A stretch of 64,000 nt of DNA from positions 934,017 to 998,016 of the forward strand of contig DS995276.1 in assembly GCA_000156115.1 (NCBI GenBank). Reading direction: 5' to 3'. This document shows positions 7,808 to 24,146 of the stretch, piece after piece; positions within the stretch are counted from its first letter, which is position 1, and each line of letters begins with the position of its first letter. The stretch is from Rhodobacteraceae bacterium HTCC2083 (lineage in GTDB: Bacteria; Pseudomonadota; Alphaproteobacteria; Rhodobacterales; Rhodobacteraceae). The translations under genes were made by a program, and so were the position numbers. The notes beneath the pieces are model-generated. The model was not told the origin of the DNA, made no database searches, and was given only the letters and a program-made list of their open reading frames with translations.

Positions 7808-8767
7808 TTAAAGGGCGACCTGCCTGCACGGCAACCCCCGTAGGCCCAATTTTATAGCCTCTTGCCATTTATTAGTCGCGGCGTCAGCCCCTACCCTAGC
7901 GTTCAGGTCAGATTGGACGCTAAGAAGACTACCCCCGACAATAACATTCGACTGGTTTTCCCTATCGCGAGAGGCCTGCACGAACTGGCGCAGGCTCTCA
8001 ATGTTTTGACCAATTGACGCTGAGATCAGAACTGCTTGAAATTGCTCTGATTTGACGCGTTTGGACATATGTTCCGCACTTGCATCTAAGACCAATTTCA
8101 CCACCGCGCCTGCTTGGCGAAGCTGGGCGGCAAGCACAACGGCACCAAGTGTATGCTGCGCCCCTTCTGGGACAGCAACTAAGAAATTGCCAGACTGAGC
8201 AGTTTTGCGCAAAGGACGCTCTGCAAAAGACCGCTCTAGATGATGAACACAAGCTTGCAGCCGCGCGCATCCAATTGTGACGGTGCCAAACGATGCAGTG
8301 TCTTCAACCCAATCCTGGCCAAGCCTGCGTGCGGTCTTAGGCACGAGCACCGAAATGATGTCTTCGATTTTAACGTGTTTTAACTGGATCTCTTTGATAA
8401 CGCCCGTAATTTCATGCCGGTCAGACGACATCGACGCACCATAGAGACGTTTCACTAGTTCCTGAACGAATTCTGGGTCGGTGTGCAGATTGGGCTTAGG
8501 TTTTCGGGAGGCATGCTGATCGTTGGACGCCGCCAATACCGCAAGAGCGCGAATAGCAACGTCATCAACCTTGTTCAAAGGGCGCGGCAACACGGCCGTT
8601 TGATTCGAGATCACATCACCCCTCCGAAGGTTAGCAGCTTCAATCCCACCGCCCAAAATCGGAACAGATGGCGCTATCGTTTCGTATCGCGTCAAATATG
8701 TCAATAATTCATGACACTTTTGGGCATTTTCGCCAAAACTAACAGAAAACTCAAATTTCGCAGCCAA
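7808..8767 (-). CDS. second SCHIC/B12-binding-like regulator, upstream of ppsR
   Basis: A protein of up to 319 residues whose C-terminal two thirds resemble PpaA/AerR. A helical cap with LGQDWVEDTASFGTVTIG lies at about 149-166, then a Rossmann part with PEGAQHTLG (His205 as candidate cofactor ligand). The first 100 residues are not recognised, and no BLUF domain is evident. Its place, directly upstream of ppsR on the same strand and divergent from bchF, is that of aerR/ppaA in Rhodobacter, yet the sequence is the less typical of the two SCHIC proteins here. The start is unsure: no ATG is available near the N terminus, TTG at 8767 gives the length stated, and the ribosome site is weak. It shares its upstream region with bchF and thus the PpsR box at 8783. 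Confidence 0.72.
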   Translation of the reverse strand: MAAKFEFSVSFGENAQKCHELLTYLTRYETIAPSVPILGGGIEAANLRRGDVISNQTAVLPRPLNKVDDVAIRALAVLAASNDQHASRKPKPNLHTDPEFVQELVKRLYGASMSSDRHEITGVIKEIQLKHVKIEDIISVLVPKTARRLGQDWVEDTASFGTVTIGCARLQACVHHLERSFAERPLRKTAQSGNFLVAVPEGAQHTLGAVVLAAQLRQAGAVVKLVLDASAEHMSKRVKSEQFQAVLISASIGQNIESLRQFVQASRDRENQSNVIVGGSLLSVQSDLNARVGADAATNKWQEAIKLGLRGLPCRQVAL

Positions 8768-8782
8768 ATACTGGCTTCAATG

Positions 8783-8800
8783 TGTAAATCAAAGTTGACA
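8783..8800. promoter_or_regulatory. PpsR/CrtJ box (TGT-N12-ACA) between the SCHIC gene and bchF
   Basis: TGT-AAATCAAAGTTG-ACA has exact TGT and ACA ends with 12 bp between. It lies 55 bp before the bchF ATG and 15 bp before the divergent SCHIC gene start. Its right end is TTGACA, a perfect sigma-70 -35 hexamer pointing towards bchF, so a bound repressor would cover it. No second full box was found here. Confidence 0.7.
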
Positions 8801-8855
8801 GATACACTCTATGCTGCCAAATTTTATCAAAGGCTAAGCCGTCTCAGGGGATCAC

Positions 8856-16610
<7,755 letters not shown>

Positions 16611-17276
16611 ATGACCTATGAGGCCACACGCACGCGCGTCGAAACCTATTTCGACAAGACCGCGACCCGCACATGGGAGCAGCTGACATCAGATGCGCCC
16701 GTGTCGGGCATTCGCGCCACTGTGCGTGCAGGACGTGATCGCATGCGTGATGTGCTGCTCTCTCAACTACCGCTTGATTTGCATGGTGCGCGCGTACTCG
16801 ATGCGGGCTGTGGCACGGGCACTTTGGCGTTTGAGTTGGCTAAGCGCGGTGCGGATGTGGTCGGCGTTGATATTTCACCGCAGCTTATTGGTATCGCACA
16901 GAAACGTCGCCCTGATCGTGTTGCCGGATCGCTCACATTCTCCGCAGGTGACATGCTTAATAAGCGTCTTGGTCTTTTTGATCATATCGTCGCGATGGAC
17001 AGTTTGATCTACTATACAGCTGAAGATGTTGGCCAGATTTTGGATGGGCTTGCGCCGCGTCTCAGCGGCAATATGGCATTCACTGTCGCACCGCGAACGC
17101 CTTTGTTGATGATGATGTGGCGCGCAGGAAAACTATTTCCACGCTCTGATCGCTCGCCCACAATGATCCCGCATCAATCCTTTAAAATCGCGGCTGCCAC
17201 CAAAGGCAAAATCCGCGAGATCGAACGTGTCTCATCCGGCTTCTACATCTCCCAAGCGCTGGAGTTCCGTGCATGA
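16611..17276 (+). CDS. bchM: Mg-protoporphyrin IX O-methyltransferase
   Basis: A 221-residue SAM-dependent methyltransferase that methylates the ring-C propionate of Mg-protoporphyrin IX. The SAM motif VLDAGCGTGTLAFELA is at about 63-78, followed by VVGVDIS. The N terminus, ATRTRVETYFDKTATRTWEQL, is typical of BchM/ChlM. It starts immediately after the bchL stop and overlaps lhaA by 4 nt. Its product is the substrate of AcsF, encoded later in the same operon. Confidence 0.96.
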   Translation: MTYEATRTRVETYFDKTATRTWEQLTSDAPVSGIRATVRAGRDRMRDVLLSQLPLDLHGARVLDAGCGTGTLAFELAKRGADVVGVDISPQLIGIAQKRRPDRVAGSLTFSAGDMLNKRLGLFDHIVAMDSLIYYTAEDVGQILDGLAPRLSGNMAFTVAPRTPLLMMMWRAGKLFPRSDRSPTMIPHQSFKIAAATKGKIREIERVSSGFYISQALEFRA

Positions 17277-18703
17277 TCGCGAGCAAGAACATCGTCAAAA
17301 GCATGACACTCAAGATGTTGCCGTTTGCGGATGCCGCAAGCGAGGGTTTGCCGCTGAGCCAGCTCTTGCGCCTCTCGCTATTTCAGATTTCTGTCGGCAT
17401 GGCGGCTGTCATGCTGCTGGGCACATTAAACCGCGTGATGATCGTGGAACTTTCAGTGCCTGCGATGATCGTGGCTTTGATGATCGCGATCCCCGTTTTG
17501 ATTGCGCCGTTTCGCGCGATCCTTGGGTTCAAGTCCGACAACTACCGCTCCGCAATTGGCTGGAAGCGGGTTCCCTACCTTTGGTTCGGCACGCTTTGGC
17601 AGTTTGGTGGCCTTGCGATTATGCCGATGGCTTTGTTGGTTTTGGCAGGCGATACCGCGTTGGATGCGGGCATGTTCGGCCAAGTCGCAGCGGCGCTTGC
17701 CTTCCTGCTCACAGGGCTTGGCATGCATATGACACAGACAGCAGGGCTTGCTCTTGCCGCAGATCGCGCATCAGAAGAAACGCGCGCGAAGGTCGTATCA
17801 CTACTTTATGTGATGTACTTACTCGGCATGGGAGTGTCGGCCGTCATAATCGGCACGCTGTTGCGCAATTACTCGGCGCTTTTGCTGGTGCAAGTCGTTC
17901 AAGGCGCGGCTGTGATGACCTTGGCTTTGAACATCATAGCACTCTGGAAGCAGGAAAAGCTCTCTCCCATGAGCCGTGAAGTTCGAAGTGCGCCCAAGCC
18001 AGCGTTCAGCGCCGCTTGGTCCGACTTCACCAACGAAAACAATGTGACGCGTTTGATCGTGACAATCTTCCTTGGAACGATGGCGTTCAATATGCAGGAT
18101 GTTTTGCTTGAACCTTACGGCGGTGAAATTCTGGGTCTGTCTGTTTCTGCGACGACATTGCTCACTGCGATGTGGGCAAGTGGTGCTTTGCTTGGCTTTG
18201 GCCTTGCTGCACGTTGGCTCTCGCTTGGAATTGACCCGTTTCGCATTGGGGGTCGCGGTGTGATTATTGGGATCGCTGCGTTTAGCGCGGTTCTGCTCTC
18301 TGCACCGATGAATTCACCCGTTCTCTTTTTTATTGGCGCTGCCCTTATCGGTCTTGGTGGCGGACTTTTTGCTGTTGCAACGCTGACCGCCGCCATGACG
18401 ATCGAAGTCAAAGGCGCTGCTGGTCGTGGCCTTGCGCTTGGCGTGTGGGGCGCCGCGCAAGCAACGGGCGCAGGCCTTTCGATTTTCGTCGGTGGTGCGA
18501 TCCGTGATCTGGTGAATACGGCGGGACAAAGCGGCGCTCTTGGCAGCGCGCTCACCTCCCCCTCCATCGGATATTCCGCCGTCTACCAGCTCGAAATCGG
18601 GCTACTGTTCATCACTCTCATCGCGCTTGGTCCTCTTGTTCGAGCCAAACCGCTTAACTCTTCAGAAAAACGCAGCCTCGAGCTGTCTGATTTCCCAACC
18701 TAA
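17273..18703 (+). CDS. lhaA: LH1 assembly protein LhaA (PucC family)
   Basis: A 476-residue major-facilitator-type membrane protein with about 12 hydrophobic segments. It belongs to the PucC/LhaA family (bacteriochlorophyll delivery), members of which assist LH1 and LH2 assembly. Family motifs include LNRVMIVELSVPA, an RxxxGFKSDNYRSAIGWKRVPY loop and MQDVLLEPYGGEILGLSVSATT. The position between bchM and puhA identifies it as lhaA rather than pucC. It overlaps bchM by 4 nt. A second family member (ORF428) lies at 26757. Confidence 0.94.
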   Translation: MIASKNIVKSMTLKMLPFADAASEGLPLSQLLRLSLFQISVGMAAVMLLGTLNRVMIVELSVPAMIVALMIAIPVLIAPFRAILGFKSDNYRSAIGWKRVPYLWFGTLWQFGGLAIMPMALLVLAGDTALDAGMFGQVAAALAFLLTGLGMHMTQTAGLALAADRASEETRAKVVSLLYVMYLLGMGVSAVIIGTLLRNYSALLLVQVVQGAAVMTLALNIIALWKQEKLSPMSREVRSAPKPAFSAAWSDFTNENNVTRLIVTIFLGTMAFNMQDVLLEPYGGEILGLSVSATTLLTAMWASGALLGFGLAARWLSLGIDPFRIGGRGVIIGIAAFSAVLLSAPMNSPVLFFIGAALIGLGGGLFAVATLTAAMTIEVKGAAGRGLALGVWGAAQATGAGLSIFVGGAIRDLVNTAGQSGALGSALTSPSIGYSAVYQLEIGLLFITLIALGPLVRAKPLNSSEKRSLELSDFPT

Positions 18704-18721
18704 ACCCCATAGGAGGCGACT

Positions 18722-19495
18722 ATGATAGGCATAGAATTTTTTGGAAACTTCGATCTCGCAAGTGCTGCGATTTGGATGTTTTGGATCTTTTTCGCACTGC
18801 TGATTTTCTATCTTCAGACCGAAAACATGCGCGAAGGGTATCCTTTGCAAGACGAAGAAGGCAACGCAGCACCCAACCAAGGGCCGTTTCCTGTGCCAAA
18901 TGACAAAACGTTCATTCTACCTGATGGCCGCGGTGAGTTGACTGTGCCCTCAGGTCAGCGCGGTGATCGTGATGATCTCGCACTTGAGCAAAGCGCGCGT
19001 GCTGCTGGATCCCCTTATATTCCAACGGGCAACCCAATGATTGATGGCGTTGGTGCCGCTGCGTGGGCCCCGCGCGAGGATCACCCAGAGCTAGATGCGC
19101 ACGGTCATGTGAAGATCAAGCCGCTCTCTAAGTTGCCTGATTTTGCCTTCTCTGCGGGCCGCGATCCGCGCGGCTTGGTCGTAATGGCGGGTGACGGTGA
19201 AATCATCGGACGCTGCATTGATATGTGGGTCGATGTACCAGAGCAATTGGTGCGTTTCCTGACGATTGATTTGAACCCTGAAGGATCGGGTGAGACACGT
19301 CTGTTGCCAATCAACTTCTGCCGGATCAAAGGCGATCACGTGAAAGTACGGGCGCTATACGGTACTCATTTCGCAGATATCCCCGGCACCAAGAGCGACG
19401 AGCAAGTCACGCTTTTGGAAGAGGAAAAGATCATGGCCTATTACGGTGGTGGCACGCTTTACGCGGACCCAAGCCGTTCCGAGCCATTGCTCTAA
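18722..19495 (+). CDS. puhA: photosynthetic reaction centre H subunit
   Basis: A 257-residue H subunit. A single N-terminal membrane helix (about 10-32, WMFWIFFALLIFYLQTENMREGYPL) is followed by a cytoplasmic PRC-barrel domain (about 140-245, with LPDFAFSAGRDPRGLVVMAGDGE). It caps the L/M core on the cytoplasmic side and shapes proton delivery to QB. GGAGG stands 6 nt before the ATG, stronger than neighbouring ribosome sites. An intercistronic hairpin follows at 19505, which fits the need for more PuhA than PuhB or PuhC. Confidence 0.97.
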   Translation: MIGIEFFGNFDLASAAIWMFWIFFALLIFYLQTENMREGYPLQDEEGNAAPNQGPFPVPNDKTFILPDGRGELTVPSGQRGDRDDLALEQSARAAGSPYIPTGNPMIDGVGAAAWAPREDHPELDAHGHVKIKPLSKLPDFAFSAGRDPRGLVVMAGDGEIIGRCIDMWVDVPEQLVRFLTIDLNPEGSGETRLLPINFCRIKGDHVKVRALYGTHFADIPGTKSDEQVTLLEEEKIMAYYGGGTLYADPSRSEPLL

Positions 19496-19504
19496 ACAAA
19501 GATC

Positions 19505-19540
19505 TGCCGGGCCTCTCGCCAGGGTTCGGCACCTATTTTT
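19505..19540 (+). terminator. hairpin with T run between puhA and puhB
   Basis: An imperfect stem pairs TGCCG and inner GGCCT with AGG and CGGCA around a short loop. Five T residues follow at 19536-19540. It is likely a partial terminator or 3' stabiliser that raises puhA mRNA over the downstream puhB, puhC and acsF genes. The stem has wobble pairs and a bulge. Confidence 0.45.
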
Positions 19541-19552
19541 GAGGGACTACAG

Positions 19553-20197
19553 ATGAATCACGACGACTTTAAATTTGAACCGATTCGCGGCCTTCCAGAG
19601 GAACTGCCAAGTGATGAGCAGATCCTTTGGCAGGGCAGCCCCAACGCGCTCCGTCTTGCGCGCGATGCGTGGGCGTTGAACTGGGTGATTGGTTATTTCG
19701 CCTTGCTGACGATCTGGCGCGTCGGCGTGTCCTCTGCGGATGTGCCGTTCACGACTGCTCTTCTGCACGGCGTACCATTCGTACTTGCTGGTGTCGTCGT
19801 GGCGCTATTGATTTACGCTATTGCTGCAATCCAAGCTCGCAGTACAGTTTACACGCTGACCAATAAGCGCGTGTGCATGCGCATTGGTGCAGCACTGACG
19901 ATGACCCTAAACCTGCCATATGTGTGCATCGCGAATGCACAAGCGGCTGCGCGCGCGGACGGAACAGGTACGATCATGCTTGAGCTGACGGGCGAAACGC
20001 GTCTGTCCTATCTTATGACATGGCCCCATGTGCGCCCTTGGCATATGCGCCGCACACAACCTGCGCTGCGCGCTATTCCCGAAGCCGCAAAGGTCGCCAC
20101 AATTTTCGCCGAAGCCGCAGAAACGCGTGTTTCCCAACCACAAGTCACACGCACGCAAGAGTTCGATCTTGACGCAGATGGCATAGCGGCGGAGTAG
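19553..20197 (+). CDS. puhB: photosynthetic complex assembly protein PuhB
   Basis: A 214-residue protein with a PH-like (bPH2) pattern. An N-terminal polar region containing LPSDEQILWQGSPN leads into two or three membrane helices (about 40-105), then a soluble tail. Family members help reaction-centre and LH1 assembly in Rhodobacter. It follows puhA by 57 bp and precedes puhC by 4 bp. Exact role is known only from mutants of relatives. Confidence 0.92.
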   Translation: MNHDDFKFEPIRGLPEELPSDEQILWQGSPNALRLARDAWALNWVIGYFALLTIWRVGVSSADVPFTTALLHGVPFVLAGVVVALLIYAIAAIQARSTVYTLTNKRVCMRIGAALTMTLNLPYVCIANAQAAARADGTGTIMLELTGETRLSYLMTWPHVRPWHMRRTQPALRAIPEAAKVATIFAEAAETRVSQPQVTRTQEFDLDADGIAAE

Positions 20198-20201
20198 CAA
20201 C

Positions 20202-20669
20202 ATGGCCTCTTTCAACACACTTTCTAATGAGATGAAGCATCGCGACCGCGAGATGGTTCCGAAGTTTCTTGTCGTCGCAATGTTCGCGCTAATGGCGGCA
20301 AGCCTTTTGCTGGTTGGCGTCGCACGTTTCACGGGGCGTCCTGTGACTTCTGTCGTGGCGCATAGCGACATTGTGCAAGAGATCTCTGTTACGCTGCAAG
20401 GATCACGCAGTGAAGGCGTTGGTGTCTATGATGAATCAGGGGCACAACTCGCGCATTCGACCGACGCCAAGAAAGGCTTCATCGATGTAATTTGGGTCGC
20501 CGTCACACGTGAGCGTTTGGTGCAGAACCTTTCCTCAGATGCACCCCTTCGCGTTGTGCGCCGTGAAAACGGGCACGTCGGAATACTAGACGATACGACC
20601 GGTTGGAAGATCGAACTAATCGGATACGGAAAAGACAATGTAGCCGCTTTCGCCAAGCTGCTTGATTGA
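20202..20669 (+). CDS. puhC: photosynthetic complex assembly protein PuhC
   Basis: A 155-residue protein with one N-terminal membrane helix (about 22-44, FLVVAMFALMAASLLLVGVARF) and a periplasmic domain. It fits PuhC in length and position, a factor needed for normal RC-LH1 levels in Rhodobacter capsulatus. It is translated from the same message as puhA and puhB. Confidence 0.9.
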   Translation: MASFNTLSNEMKHRDREMVPKFLVVAMFALMAASLLLVGVARFTGRPVTSVVAHSDIVQEISVTLQGSRSEGVGVYDESGAQLAHSTDAKKGFIDVIWVAVTRERLVQNLSSDAPLRVVRRENGHVGILDDTTGWKIELIGYGKDNVAAFAKLLD

Positions 20670-20694
20670 TAATTCAGCCAAAGGGACATTCAAA

Positions 20695-20991
20695 ATGGGA
20701 CTTCTGACAAGATCAAAAGAAACCGCTCCTTGCACGGTGACGATATCGCACCGTTTTGAGGAGCTATCTGCGCATGTGAAATTCAACAACGGGGCCGTCG
20801 TGAACCCCGGTGACACAGTGCAAGTACAAGGGTCGGAAATCATGGCCCCCTATGGAGAACTGGTTGAGGAAGAGCGGATCGCCACAATCACGCGCGCCTC
20901 TAAGCTGGAACAACTTTGGACCCGTGCGACGGGTGATTTCGAGTTCATGGAACTCTGCGAATTCTCCTTTTCTGAAGAGGTGCTGTCATGA
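20695..20991 (+). CDS. conserved PGC hypothetical protein between puhC and acsF
   Basis: A 98-residue soluble protein without a recognised domain. It opens GLLTRSKETAPCTVTISHRF and contains SEIMAPYGELVEEERIATITRASKLEQLW. The ATG at 20695 is preceded by AAAGGGA, so an in-frame start 33 nt earlier inside puhC is rejected. Its stop overlaps the acsF ATG, suggesting coupled synthesis. From this location it might be an accessory factor of the cyclase AcsF or of complex assembly. Function unknown. Confidence 0.85.
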   Translation: MGLLTRSKETAPCTVTISHRFEELSAHVKFNNGAVVNPGDTVQVQGSEIMAPYGELVEEERIATITRASKLEQLWTRATGDFEFMELCEFSFSEEVLS

Positions 20992-22118
20992 CCGCCCCAG
21001 TCCACTCAGCCTTCGCCAATACCGCTGAAGAAGCCATCGCCGCGCAGGACGCTCTTGATGCCGCGACGCCTATGACGTCTGAAAAAGCAACCGAAGTTGC
21101 AATGCAAAATACGCTTCTAACACCCCGCTTTTATACGACTGATTTTGAAGAAATGGATGCGATTGATGTCTCATCTGTCCGTGAAGAGTGGGACATCCTG
21201 ATTGACCAGATGAAGTCTGACCCAAACAAAGGTCACTTCAAGAAAACTGATGAATGGGACGCTGATTGGGACGGTATGGAGCCTGCGTTGAAAGCAGAGT
21301 TCATTGATTTTCTAATCTCGTCTTGTACCGCTGAATTCTCCGGCTGTGTTCTTTATAAAGAGATGAAGCGCCGTGGCTCGAACGAGGATATCACGACGCT
21401 GTTTCAACTGATGGCGCGCGACGAAGCGCGTCACGCGGGTTTCATCAACGATGCGCTGCGCGAAGCCGGTATTCGTGTGAACCTCGGCTTTCTAACGCAG
21501 AAAAAGAAGTACACCTACTTCCGTCCAAAGTTTATCTATTACGCGACATATCTGTCCGAAAAGATTGGCTATGCACGCTATATTACGATCTTCCGCCATC
21601 TTGAGCAGAACCCGGAATTGCGCTTCCATCCAATCTTCAAATGGTTCCGTGAGTGGTGCAATGACGAATTCTCTCATGGTGAAGCGTTCGCTTTGCTACT
21701 GAAAACAGATCCGAAATTGACGGAGAGTTTCACTAATAAGCTTTGGATCAAGTTTTTTCTCACGGCCGTTTATTCCACCATGTGGGTGCGCGACCACCAG
21801 CGCCCTGTATTTCACGATGCGCTTGGCGTGGATGTGACGTGGTACGGCCAGGAAGTGTTCCGCAAAACGTCGGAGATTTCCAAGCAGGTGTTCCCGATGA
21901 CGCTCGATATTGATCACCCGCGTTGGCGTCCTAATCTCGATCGCATGGAAGCGGCTTCACGTCAGATCGCAGCGGCAAAAGAGCGTGGCGGCGTCCTCGG
22001 CTTCGCAAGTCGTGTAGGCGGTATGGCCAAGGCCGCGTTCGCCTTCGTATCGATCTTCACGATTCCTGCGCACAAAAATGCAGTGCCTGACAGTCCGCGG
22101 ATGGAGCCTGCTTACTAA
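20988..22118 (+). CDS. acsF: aerobic Mg-protoporphyrin IX monomethyl ester oxidative cyclase
   Basis: A 376-residue diiron protein that uses O2 to close the isocyclic ring, giving divinyl protochlorophyllide. Iron-binding ExxH motifs are seen in DEARHAGFINDAL and DEFSHGEAFA, with a further E in ARDEARH and SSCTAEFSG. Presence of AcsF, and absence of the anaerobic bchE from the window, point to synthesis in the presence of oxygen. Overlaps of 4 nt upstream and 1 nt downstream tie it to the hypothetical gene and puhE. Confidence 0.97.
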   Translation: MTAPVHSAFANTAEEAIAAQDALDAATPMTSEKATEVAMQNTLLTPRFYTTDFEEMDAIDVSSVREEWDILIDQMKSDPNKGHFKKTDEWDADWDGMEPALKAEFIDFLISSCTAEFSGCVLYKEMKRRGSNEDITTLFQLMARDEARHAGFINDALREAGIRVNLGFLTQKKKYTYFRPKFIYYATYLSEKIGYARYITIFRHLEQNPELRFHPIFKWFREWCNDEFSHGEAFALLLKTDPKLTESFTNKLWIKFFLTAVYSTMWVRDHQRPVFHDALGVDVTWYGQEVFRKTSEISKQVFPMTLDIDHPRWRPNLDRMEAASRQIAAAKERGGVLGFASRVGGMAKAAFAFVSIFTIPAHKNAVPDSPRMEPAY

Positions 22119-22924
22119 TGCTCAGCTCGCCCTGGATCGCAGCGCTTATCGCATTATTTTCCTGGTGGTTCTCGACCGGGATCATCTTGCTTGTGGTGCG
22201 AAGTGCAGACAAAGCTAAAAGCGGTGCGCATGGTGCTTCGGTGTTCTTTAGCATTCCACTTTTCGCGCTTGGTATGGCGGGGCTTATCATCTCCGCCAGT
22301 ACTTTGAATGTGATGAATGTCTATATTGCGTTCCTTTCCGTCTTGCTGGTTTGGGGCTGGATTGAACTAGCATTTCTCTCCGGCATTATCACAGGGCCAG
22401 AACGTCAAAACTGCCCCGAAGGTCTGACCGGGTTCGCGCGTTTCAATCGCGCGTGGCACACGCTGTCACATCACGAATTGCTTTTGCTTTGCGGTCTTTT
22501 AGTCGTCACTGTGGCTACAACAGGCGCTGAAAATACCTTCGGCTTCTGGGCCTATCTCATCCTCTTTACGGCTCGCATATCTGCGAAGCTGAACCTTTTC
22601 TTTGGCGTGCCACGCATCAACACAGAGTTTGTGCCAGCGCCGCTGCAACACCTCAAAAGCTACTTCCGCAAAGGCAATGTGACGGTCGCATTTGTGATCG
22701 GTGTCACGTTCCTCAGCTTGGCGACAGCATGTTTTGCAGAACGACTTTACTCCGCCGAAACTGCGCCAATGCAAGTCGGGTTCGCCCTGCTCTTTGCATT
22801 ATCTGCTTTGGCGACACTTGAACACTGGTTGATGGTTATCCCATTGCCAGATGCGAAACTATGGCGTTGGATGTTACCTGCGCTGCCAACGACCTCTAAG
22901 ACAGGACAGTCCCATGAACTTTGA
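22118..22924 (+). CDS. puhE: photosynthetic complex assembly protein PuhE
   Basis: A 268-residue integral membrane protein with seven or more hydrophobic segments. It matches the DUF3623/PuhE family (orf274 of Rhodobacter), including [19 protein letters not shown] and [11 protein letters not shown]. It is linked to bacteriochlorophyll supply and RC-LH1 assembly. It overlaps acsF by one base and hemA by 11, so hemA is read from the same transcript. Confidence 0.92.
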   Translation: MLSSPWIAALIALFSWWFSTGIILLVVRSADKAKSGAHGASVFFSIPLFALGMAGLIISASTLNVMNVYIAFLSVLLVWGWIELAFLSGIITGPERQNCPEGLTGFARFNRAWHTLSHHELLLLCGLLVVTVATTGAENTFGFWAYLILFTARISAKLNLFFGVPRINTEFVPAPLQHLKSYFRKGNVTVAFVIGVTFLSLATACFAERLYSAETAPMQVGFALLFALSALATLEHWLMVIPLPDAKLWRWMLPALPTTSKTGQSHEL

Positions 22925-24140
22925 TGCACTCTTTTCCACCCAAATCGACGCTTTGAAAGAGGACGGCAACTATCGCTATTTCGCAGAACTCGAACGCAAA
23001 TGTGGGAAATTTCCACATGCGGCGAACCACCACGAGGGCACGGTGCGCGATGTGACGGTTTGGTGTTCAAACGATTACCTTGGCATGGGTCAAAACCCAT
23101 TGGTCATCGATGCGATGTGTGAAGCAGTGCAGCGCACAGGAACAGGGGCGGGCGGGACGCGCAACATTTCGGGCACGAACCATGACCACCTTTTGCTTGA
23201 GAACGAGCTGGCGGACTTGCACGGCAAAGAAGCCGCGCTGTTGTTCACTTCCGGCTATGTTTCGAACTGGGCCGCATTAAGCACTTTGGGAAGCCGCTTG
23301 CAGGACTGCATCATCCTCAGCGACGCGGGCAACCACGCCTCCATGATCGAGGGCATCCGCCATTCTCGCGCAACTAAAGTTCTGTGGAAGCATAACGACG
23401 TCGCCGATCTTGAGGCAAAGCTGAAAGAGCAACCCGCTAACGCGCCAAAGATTGTCGCCTTTGAATCGGTCTATTCGATGGACGGCGATATCGCGCCCAT
23501 TCGCGAGATTATTGAAGTCGCCGAGAAGTACGGCGCTATGACCTATCTTGATGAAGTCCACGGCGTTGGCCTTTACGGACCGCGCGGCGGCGGTGTCGCA
23601 GAGCAAGAAGGCCTGATGGATCGGATCACTTTGATCGAAGGTACACTAGGCAAAGCGTTCGGCGTTGTCGGTGGCTATATCACCGGTTCCGCAGTTCTGT
23701 GTGATTTCATTCGCAGCTTTGCATCCGGCTTTATCTTTACAACGGCCCTGCCACCTGCGGTCGCGGCGGCGGCGCGCGCGTCTATCATGCACCTCAAAGC
23801 ATCTGGTGTGGAGCGTCAACAACATCGGGCCCAGGTCGCTAAACTACGCGCAGGGTTGGACGCTGCGGGTATTCCCCATCTCGAGAACGAAAGCCACATC
23901 GTGCCGGTGATGATCAAAGATCCGGTCAAGACCAAGATGCTTGCGGATTACCTTATGGATCAGTGGGGCATTTACGTGCAGCCGATCAACTATCCAACGG
24001 TTCCTAAGGGGACAGAGCGGCTTCGCTTTACGCCCTCGCCTTTGCACACGGACGCGGACATTGATTATCTTGTCGAAGCGTTGACGAACCTTTGGAAGCA
24101 GTGCGCAATCGCGCATGATGTGAGCCAAGAGAGCGCTTAA
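22914..24140 (+). CDS. hemA: 5-aminolevulinate synthase
   Basis: A 408-residue PLP enzyme condensing succinyl-CoA and glycine to 5-aminolevulinate, the first step of tetrapyrrole synthesis in alphaproteobacteria. The PLP lysine is Lys247 in EGTLGKAFG. The glycine-rich [19 protein letters not shown] and [17 protein letters not shown] are characteristic. The ATG at 22914 follows AGGA; an upstream extension lies inside puhE and is rejected. As last gene of the bchF-puh operon its expression would follow pigment demand. It converges on bciA with only 6 bp between stops. Confidence 0.96.
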   Translation: MNFDALFSTQIDALKEDGNYRYFAELERKCGKFPHAANHHEGTVRDVTVWCSNDYLGMGQNPLVIDAMCEAVQRTGTGAGGTRNISGTNHDHLLLENELADLHGKEAALLFTSGYVSNWAALSTLGSRLQDCIILSDAGNHASMIEGIRHSRATKVLWKHNDVADLEAKLKEQPANAPKIVAFESVYSMDGDIAPIREIIEVAEKYGAMTYLDEVHGVGLYGPRGGGVAEQEGLMDRITLIEGTLGKAFGVVGGYITGSAVLCDFIRSFASGFIFTTALPPAVAAAARASIMHLKASGVERQQHRAQVAKLRAGLDAAGIPHLENESHIVPVMIKDPVKTKMLADYLMDQWGIYVQPINYPTVPKGTERLRFTPSPLHTDADIDYLVEALTNLWKQCAIAHDVSQESA

Positions 24141-24146
24141 ACGCGG

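Noticed and set aside
18115-18567. Opposite-strand reading frame inside lhaA
   Set aside because: Shadow of a strongly supported gene; composition is Pro/Ala/Arg-rich without any domain.
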